Below are positions 12,527 to 22,100 of a stretch of DNA of 64,000 nucleotides, in pieces. Position 1 is the stretch's first letter, and the number at the start of each line of letters is the position of its first letter. The notes under the pieces were generated by a model that did no database searches, was not told where the DNA came from, and saw only the letters and a list, made by a program, of their open reading frames with translations. The DNA is from Blastobasis lacticolella (taxonomy: Eukaryota > Arthropoda > Insecta > Lepidoptera > Blastobasidae), in NCBI GenBank assembly GCA_905147135.1, contig LR990043.1, positions 18,043,584 to 18,107,583 of the forward strand. Direction: 5' to 3'. The position numbers and the translations under genes were made by a program.

Positions 12527-12660
12527 ACACGTAGCGGCCGCCTACGACCGCGTAACGTCCGTGTAGCCACCGCGTAGTGTCCGCGTTGCCACCGCGTAGT
12601 ATCCGCGTAGCCACCGCATAGGCATCCGCGTAGCGTCCACGTAGCCATAGCGTCGCGCCC
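12527..12660. repeat. GC-rich minisatellite with CCGCGTAG motifs
   Basis: Irregular tandem copies of a short unit built on CCGCGTAG(C/T) with CCAC or TGTC spacers. It is strongly CpG-rich inside an AT-rich region. A minus-strand reading frame across it is a by-product of the repeat. Confidence 0.8.
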
Positions 12661-13015
12661 GCCACGCTAGAGTTTCATCTGATTTCGTTGGATACTGCGC
12701 AGCTGAAAGTTATATACTGTGGCTGCGTGCTCCTTGTTCGGTCGCTAAGCATTCGTTGTTCGGTGTAAAGGAACATTAAAAATAAAATAAATATAGAGGT
12801 AAATATTAAGTGTATATTATGATCTTGAAGAAGTGATCTTATTTTGTGTATAAGGATACACAAACTAAGATCTATCAGACAGAAAGCGTTCACACGTTCG
12901 AACGTTCTGTGTTCCACCTCGGATCTCGTACAGAAGGGAACGCTTGAATGCGTGAATGCTTTTTGTCTGAGAGATACCCAATATCTCCCACTCCCTGCTC
13001 TGGTTTATGACCATC

Positions 13016-13158
13016 ACTATCACCGCAATCACAGGCATGAGGCATGTCATCTTAGTCCTCCAAATGACAACGCACCTGCCGTTCTGCATTTTGAAGCGGA
13101 GATGTTACTTACCATCAGGTGGGCTGTCTGCTCGTTTGCCATTGCGTAGAATAAAAAA
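13016..13158 (+). repeat. LINE-tail repeat family C ending in A tract
   Basis: Sequence reading CAGGCATGAGGCATGTCATC, then CCATCAGGTGGGCTGTCTGC and TTTGCCATTGCGTAGAATAAAAAAAA. Related copies lie at 19170-19260 and 20986-21150 (antisense) and at 31205-31292 and 47510-47695 (sense). It ends about 20 bases before the acceptor of the channel exon at 13179. Confidence 0.7.
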
Positions 13159-13178
13159 AAATCACTGCATTCCCACAG

Positions 13179-16100
13179 CATGTCGTCCACCCATCGCCGC
13201 CGAGCCCCCCGCGCGTCACCCCGGCAGCCAGCGGTCCGTACGGGTCGTGGTGTACGCCGGAGATCTCGCCAGTGCATCCACCGTGAGTACTGAAGTACTG
13301 AGTTCTGACACAAGTCTACTTTCATAGAGGACGCTGTCACAAGGCCATATCGGGTTCTAGTGATCTTCATGAAGAGGTCAGAGCACCATCAAAGCGTAAT
13401 ATAATAAATGTCATTGACCTGAGGCTATTATTACATTTGTAGGGTTACTAACACGCGATGTACCTACCTTTGCGATTTGTTTGTCTCGACGTGTCACCCA
13501 CCGTGGTCACGAGAGTTTAGCTTAAAACAAGAAAAAGACCTATGTCTAATTAAATAATGCAAAGAAGTAGTAGAATAAGAAATAAAAAGAGTAGCTGAAT
13601 TGTTAATATTTATTTTTACCTATGACCTATAAGAGTACCCACCTAGTAGATACCAATTCACTCAGCTCGCCGCTATAAAACGAATTGAATTCACTCACTA
13701 GGGATTACTAGTATTGAAAGACTGAAGCTATTTATTGCTTGTGAGATGTTGAAACACATTTTGTGAAATGAAAAGCCACATTATTTATTTTAAACGTATT
13801 TTTATTAAATCTAGAAGTAAATACGAGTAAATAGATATATTAATGCAAGACTGTCACAGTTTCGTCCGATTTGGTGATAAATCGTAAGTCGCTGTTTTTT
13901 ACAATAATTCCAGATGTCTGTATCAAATTCTAATAAGTAGTTTCGTATTTTATGAGACCAAAATACACTGTTTATCAACGTTTTAATGATGCCATCGTGA
14001 TATATTTTGAATTTATAAAAAAAAATTGTTAGTGTAATCCTTTTTTAAATATGTATGTATATTGTTGTCATCTTTGCCAAAATAAATAAAATTATTGATA
14101 ACAGTTCTATTACATTTTCAGATTAACGCAAACCACTTCAAATATAGAGACGAAATCACAACTTCATGAAGACTCACGGCTTCCCAAATATACTGGGTAC
14201 GTAAATAAAATAAGATATCCTATGTTAATTAAATAACAAATACTTATTTATTGAATAGTCTACGCTAGAGCGTCGGTGGCCAAGCGGTTAGGGTATCCGA
14301 CTCATAAGCAAGAAGTACCTGGTTCGAATACCGCTTCGGCCAAGTTCCAATCTTCCAAGCTTCTCTGAGTTATGTGCATTAGTTGAACACCGACGGTCTT
14401 AAGGTGAGGGAAAATATCGTTTTATTTTTTTAATGAAGATCTGTCTACATTATTCAGGGAAAAAATTTCAACACAGAACTTTTATGCTTGCAGAATATTA
14501 TTACAAAAAGTCCGTCTCTTCACTGGGAGTCCAACGCCAAAATGCAGTGCAACTAAAATCGAAGTAATCGAACCACCTACCGAACTCAAAGATCTCAAGA
14601 AACCAACAGATATAGAGGAAGATATTATTGAGTACGTATCTATTTTAAATTTTAAGAGCGTCGGTGTCCGTGCGGTTAGAGTATGCAACTCGTAAGCCAG
14701 AGGTCCCGGGTTCGAATCCCGCTCCGGCCATGTACCTATGACTGTTTTCTGAGTTATGTACATTAGTTGAATACTAACCGATGCTCTTAGGGTGAGGGAA
14801 AACATCGTGATGAAACCTGCACATTCAGGCGACTGGATGTGTAACCATGATCCAATCTGGTCAGGTTTCCCTGGTAGCACGGTCATGGAGGTCAGATGGC
14901 AGTCGCTCCACTGTAATTACCTGACCTGCCGAATCCTGGATCATGGTCAAGGCAGACCTCGGGCCCTCGTGCGCGTGAGCACAACCGGGACATTTACGCC
15001 AAGATGATGATGATGATGATCTATTTCAAAATAATCGGTGGCAAATTATAGACGAAATTCTATAACGTGCCATACTGTTCGTATCCCATTAATTATTAAT
15101 TACCTTTTCGAAAGTTCTACTATTTTTAATTCATTCTGTCTTAGGTCATTATTTTCAATAAAATAATCTCACAAACTACAATACTATTATACACAGAGAT
15201 TACGAAATCAAACTTATAAATTTAAAAGTTTAACTAGAACTCCATTACGACATTTCGCCCAAAACCATCAGTTTGAATAAAATCACATTTATGCTCAAAT
15301 GAAAATAAATTATCATAAAAATACATTGAATCCTAAATTAAACATTGATTTCAGAGAAACTGCTCAAAACGAACCTTCACCACCTCAACCAAAAACAGAG
15401 ACACCGCAGAGTCCGGTGCCGTCGTCCCCGGACAAAGACACCAAGCGGTGGCGAGGCCCAAAATTCTGCAACCCCTTCCTGCCAATTGACCCTCAGGGTT
15501 AGTGAGAAAGGTTTTCTTACCCCTCGGTGGCCTAGAGGTTAAGGTGTCCAATTCGTAAGTGACAGGTACCGGGTTCGATCGAACCCCAGTGCGGCCAATG
15601 ACTCTTTTCTGAGACGAACACTAACCGATACCCACTCTTACCGTGGGAAAACATCGCAATGAAACCTGGACATTCAGGCGAATGAATGTGTAACCATACT
15701 TCATTCTGGTCAGGTTCCTCTGTTAATAGGGTCACGGAGATCATATGGCAGTCACTCCACTATAATTACCTGATCTGCCAAAATCCTTGATCATGGTCAA
15801 GGCGGACCCCAGGCCCTCGTGTGAGAGAGCACAACTCGGGCATTAACACCAGGATGGTTTTTTAAAATATTAATGAGATGTTTTGTGGATGTGATATTTT
15901 AACTTAATTTGGGAGAAAAGCGTGGGCAAACAAATAACCATAGTATGCACTGCAGGTACCAACCGATCTGCAAAGTTGTTTTTTTACTGGGACAGTATGT
16001 GGAAAAATTCGATATCATAGAAGAGCTCTTTTGCTTTTTAAATTCGATTTTACTAATTGTTACGGACAACTCACGCTTGACCAAAAATATGACAAATTTA

Positions 16101-19100
16101 TTTTCGCACAAAAAAAGCAAAAGACAATTTGCGTCTATATTCTACAGACTCAGATTTAAGAACGTCGGTGGCCGAGCGATTACAGTATGCAACTCGTAAG
16201 TCAGAGGTCTCGGGTTCGAATACCGCTCCGGCCATGTACCAATGACTGTTTTCTGAATTATGTACATTAGTTGAATACTAACCGGTGCTCTTACGGTGAG
16301 GGAAAACATCGTGAAGAAACCTACACATTCAGGCGACTGGATGTGTAACCATGATCCAATCTGGTCAGGTTCCCCTGGTAGCAGGGTCATGGAGGTCAGA
16401 TGGCAGTGTTTATACCTGACCTGCCGAATCCTGGATCATGGTCAAGGCGGACACCGGGCCCACGTGCGCGAGAGCACAACCGGGTTATTAACGCCAAGAT
16501 GATGATTCTACAGACTCAGATTTTCCCATACTCTCCCCTTAACTGGGAACTTTAAAAAATATTATCTCAAGACATGACTATAACGTCAGTTAGCAAATGT
16601 TAGCTATTGAGATATTGATTCACCGATTAACGAGACCAATTAACCCGCTGTTGGGTGCCAATCAGCAGGTTTAACTAGACACCACCTACCCATTTATGGA
16701 TGTAGAGGATTTTGTTATATTCCAAGAAAAACTTAACATTTTAGTTTAGACCATTGTTATTTATGCTCAGCACTTAACATAAATGAACAGAATAGATTCA
16801 GTCTGCACAGAGTGATGTGACTAACACCATAGCTAACAGGAACAAATAGCTCTGAAAGTTTGAATTAATGAATGTCATATCGAATAGGTACCTAGTTTCG
16901 AGTAAGTATTAGATTGCCATAGCATGAGTACAATCATTATCATCCCAGCGGTCTCAACCCGCGCGCGATTGTAAAGGAATCTAAATAACAGCTCTCGGGC
17001 AAATTAGCTGCGATTGGAATGGAATCTTGGAATCTTGTCAAAGTAAACTAAATAACAGCTCTCGGGCAAATTAGCTGCGATTGGAAAGGAATCTTGGAAT
17101 CTTGTCAAAGTAAACTAAATAACAGCTCTCGGGCAAATTAGCTGCGATTGGAAAGGAATCTTGGAATCTTGTCAAAGTAAACTAAATAACAGCTCTCGGG
17201 CAAATTAGCTTTCATAATGGGAGGAATTGAACTTTGGCATAGTATAATACATAGAATAGAATAATCATTTATTCGACTTTTACATTGTTGACTTACAGTA
17301 CATAGGTACCATGAGAAATAAAATGCTGTAAATAAATTTGACGTACCTATAGTATAAGTAGTTCATCAGTTTTCTGGCACCTATAAAACAAGCTTTGCTT
17401 ACTTTGTCGAGGTACTGACACCCAACCAATCTCCACCCATTGGTTCAGGTCGCGGCTACGTCAGCTGGCTATTCCTGGTGACTTTCTGCTACAGCTACAA
17501 TTCGTGGTGCATAGTGTTGAGAGCCACGTTCCCCTACCAGACGCCTGGGAACACACCAATATGGATGACCATGGACTACTTTTGTGATTTGATGTATGTG
17601 CTGGACGTGGCTATGGTGAAGCCGAGACTGATGTTCTTGCATGAAGGGTTCTGGGTCGGCGACCCGGGGGAGACGCGGAAGAATTACAGAAAGAAGTTGC
17701 AGTATAAGGTTAGTGGTCATAATTACTAGATATTTTATAGATGTTTCCCCTGTAATCCTTGTATATGCATAATATAAAGATAATTTAAAATGAATGTAGG
17801 ACTCATTTGATGTCGTTGATAGACTTGGAGCATATGACATGCTTGGTTTTGATCTCCTAATCGTAGTAAACATTCGTCAATCTAAGGCCTCTTGCACCCA
17901 TCGACTCCCTAGGCTTCCGATCTAATTGTATGGCAGAAAAGGAAACTAATTTAAACAACACAAGTCTGAGACAACACATGGCACTGTGTCTGCCAATATT
18001 TATTAATTATCATTTAGCTGCATCTTTGTCCGCGTGTACTACACTGTATGTCGCGGTCGCCAACACATTGAATTTAGCAAAATTCAGTTCAGTTGCTTAG
18101 CCGTGAAAAGGTAATACTAAGTTACCTACGCATTTATAATATTAGTAAGGATGTAAGTATATGATTGATGCACTATTCAACTAAAACATCATCCAGATGT
18201 TTTATTTGAATAGTGCATCAATCATTTTGAAATTCAATTTCAGTTTCTGAAGTTACTAAGCTGTTACATCTACATTTTAACCGTATATCCCGGTTTTTCT
18301 ATCGTGTACCCCAAGGAGTCGATTATTTAAAATAGTGTTTTTTTGAGATTCATACGATTTTAGTTTATTTTAAATGTGATAAATTTTATAACATTGGAGA
18401 AATTTGTTTACAGTTTTGAACTTGAATCTCATCTCCGAGTATAGCTTCAATGCGTTCTCCCTTTCCAGTTCGACGTAATATCCCTCCTCCCGCTGGACCT
18501 GCTTTACATCTGGCTGGGACCGCAGGCGGTGATCGTGCGGTTCCCGAGACTCCTCAAGCTGCAGACCTTCTGGGAGTTCCATCAGGCCGTCGACAGGATG
18601 CTGTCGTCGCCATATGTTGTGAGTTCGAGTTTTCTTTTGTAGAATACTACTTGTATGAAGAGGATAAGCCTGGAGTACCCTTTTCATGTTTATTAGTGAC
18701 AAACGAGTAGGCCTGATGGAAAGCGATACCCTTGTTTCTTGAAGATAACTATGGCCGGATAACCAGTTAGCTTTGAATTTAATTTTTATTGCCTAGGGCG
18801 GCACACGAACGGACAGCCAACCTGATGGAAAGCTGCCACCGTTGTTCAGAACATTCGCAACCTAAGGGGAGCGAAAGCGGTGCCGGCCTTTGAGATACCT
18901 GTCCAATTCCTGATGATCTGAGTGGTTCAGTGGTCAAATGCCGGTCTGCCACGCAAGAGGTCCCGGGTTCGATTCCCGGCCGGGCAGAAATTGAAATTAT
19001 GAATTTTAATTTCTGTTACGGGTCTGGGTGTTCTATGTATAATAAGTATGTATTTAAAAGTATATAAGTAGTTTATCAGTTATCTAGTACCCATAACACA

Positions 19101-22100
19101 AGCTTTGCTTACTTTGGGGCTAGATGGCGCTGTGTGAGTCCACGACCATTTATTATTATTATTAAGTCATGCACTTATGTTTCATGTAACAAAAATGCAG
19201 AACCGCAGGTGCGTTGCCACTGTGAGGACTAAGATAATATGCCTCATGCATAAAATTTCCTTTTAACCAATTTCCAAAAAAAGAAGTGGAGATGCCTACA
19301 ACAATGTGTATGAGTTGAAATAATATTATAAATTGTCCTAAGAAGGTATACTGGCCGAGATAATGAAGATCAAATGAATACAAAATTATATAATAATATC
19401 AAATTAAATTATTTTGTATTCCCGCCTCAATTTCACCTTTTTTTCTTGGTCTCAGTGTCACCTTTTCCCTCCACAGGTACGTATCGGAAAGATGCTCTTC
19501 TACATTTTCTACCTCATCCATCTGAACGCGTGTGCCTACTACGCGATGAGCGATTACATCGGCATCGGCAGCAACGAATGGGTCTACAACAACGAGGGCA
19601 ACGCCTACATCCGATGCTTCTACTTCGCCACCAAGACTGCTACTTCTATCGGTATGATTTTTTTTATTTATTTGTAGGAGTACCAACAGCCGTATATTAC
19701 AATGTATAAAATTCTAATATAAGACAGTAAGCCAATTATAGGTCCTCGCCAATAAAGACAGCATATGTAAAAAGCTACACAAACACGCAGCAGCGCGTAC
19801 AATAGGCACCAAGGTAAATTATGAATGTATGAATTTCACTAACTGGTAATTGTTTGAGAAATATTGAAAGCAGAAACATTATCATCAACAATCAGCTTTT
19901 TGCACTTCCACTACACATGTTATCGGGTTTGTTACCACTGCATGCAACTGCGTCGAAATATCGAGGTGAAAACAATTCTAACCGTGGTAACAAACCCGAT
20001 AATATGTGTAGTGAAAGTGTAGTGAATAACCACGAAAGTCTTAAAACCTATAAATCAGCTTCTTGGTTAAAAGGTTTTAAAGGCCCTTTACTTCAAGTGA
20101 GACGTGCCTACCCAATGACATGTTTGTTGACATGTACTGTCGGAAACTGAATCATGACCCACTATGACGCTATCAACAACTGTATCACAAAAAAGTTTAA
20201 ATTAATATAGTGTCTTTATAAACGCCGCCATAACTACTTGAGGTAGGTCATGAATTCCTGATTTAGTTTGCGACAGCACAATGAATTACTGAGGTTGGCT
20301 GAAAGAGATCTCTTAAAGGGATAAAGTGAGGTTAGCTGTAAGAGATCTCTTAAAGTTGTAAAGTCTCGATAATACATACACTGCATTATTAATCTGAGTC
20401 AATGTATATTTGTGCAGTAAAATAAATAAATAAATAGTCATCTGATAACATTTTTGGCGCCCACCAAGGGACTACCTAAATATTTGTATGGAACATCCGG
20501 TTGTTGGGCTTCTCTACACCTGTGTATTAATAAGGTGCAATGTAGCGAATTCGTTTTTATAGGGAGCAATGGAGGACTATCGGGCTCTATAGGCCCTAGT
20601 TGGGTAGTTCATGATAATTTTAGTTCTATATTCAGGTATACAGTAGATATTAAATACTTTTAGATCAATGGATATCGTGTTTACCTTATACTATACTAAT
20701 CCTATTTATTATCACCATTTTACTAAACTCGGCTCCTTCTAGGTAAGAATCCCAAGCCCGAGAAGACTGAGGAGTACCTGTTCATGACGGCCGCCTGGTT
20801 GATGGGAGTGTTCGTGTTCGCGTTGCTCATTGGACAGATCAGAGATATCATTGCTACTGCCACAAGGGCAAGGGTAAGCAGAATTCGTACATAATTAATT
20901 ACTCTGAGTAGTTTTATGTTTATACTGTTAAATTTTAAGAGCATTATCAACGAAATACAACGTTAAAAGGCGTACCTTGTGCACCTCACTTTTTTTATGC
21001 TATACAGTGACAAGCGAGCAGACAACCCACCTGATGGTAAGTGGTAACTGTCGACTGTTTCATACATTTAGGTTGCAGTTAACAAAAAAAAGAACCGCAG
21101 GTGCGTTGTTACTGTGAGGACTATGATAAAATGCCTCATGCCTGCAATTGCGCTGGCTACCTTATCCTTCAAAACGGAAAACAACAACGCATGCATTGTC
21201 GCTTGGCGGCAGAAATAGATAAAGCGGTGGTACTCACGCAGCGGACTCCTCAGGCGTGATAGAGTCCTACCACCTAACCCCCTTCCCCACGGGGTCCTAT
21301 CGACCTCTCAGTCATACGGACCGCGTAAGACCTAACCACGGATGATGCGCACGCAAGTCAGAGTCCTACCTGATGAATCTTGCCTGTTGTCCTATAGGCG
21401 GAGTACCGCCAGCAGGTGGATGGGTGCGCGCAGTACCTGCGGCGGCTTAACCTTCCCGCCGCGGTGCAGCGACGCGTCGCCGACTGGTTCTGCTACACCT
21501 GGAGCCAGCAGCGGTGCTTTGGTAAGGCTATTTTAGCTTTAAGTCCGCCATTGGGACCAAAACGACCGGAGTGGTTCAGTTGGTTAACATGCCGGTCGCC
21601 ACGCATGGTCCCGGATTCAATTCCTGGCCGAGCAGAAATTGAAATTAATAAGTATATGTATATTAAAAAATATATATATAAGTATTTTATCCATTATCTA
21701 ACACCAATAACACAAGCTTTGCTTACTTTTGGGGTTAAATGGCGCTGTGTGAATTTGTCCAAGCATATTGATTAATTTTATTATTTATCGTACCATTTTG
21801 TGCATGAAGTTTTAACAAATACACAAATAAATAGCCGCAACAAAGTCGCCACTCGTTAAGTGTACCTCCTACTACCGTTGACGAAGGGAGGCTCACCAAA
21901 GTTGAAGCTGCTGATTGGTCCTCCGTGATGGTATATTAGGTAAATATATTATTATTATGCAAGGAGTAAGTAGGTACTACATTAACTGGTAGGTACCACA
22001 ATGATAATTTCATTGATAATAATCGACGTAGCGTCGCTTTTCATGAGTCGTAAAGTCGTCGTTGTCGTCTTAGCGCTTATCCCGGCCTCTGCCAGGGTTA

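Noticed and set aside
12390..12665. Minus-strand 91-codon frame
   Set aside because: Generated by the CCGCGTAG minisatellite; low-complexity product.
12844..13370. Several overlapping frames on both strands
   Set aside because: They overlap a LINE tail and the real channel exon 13179-13282, which is read in a different frame fixed by splice phase.
14268..14345. tRNA gene (tRNA-like sequence with box A and box B)
   Set aside because: The same head is attached to a constant non-tRNA body in seven copies, so these are SINEs; the acceptor stem does not pair well.
14482..14886. Minus-strand 134-codon frame
   Set aside because: Runs across a SINE and the antisense of channel exon 14494-14631; similar SINE-derived frames recur at 15532 and 16142.
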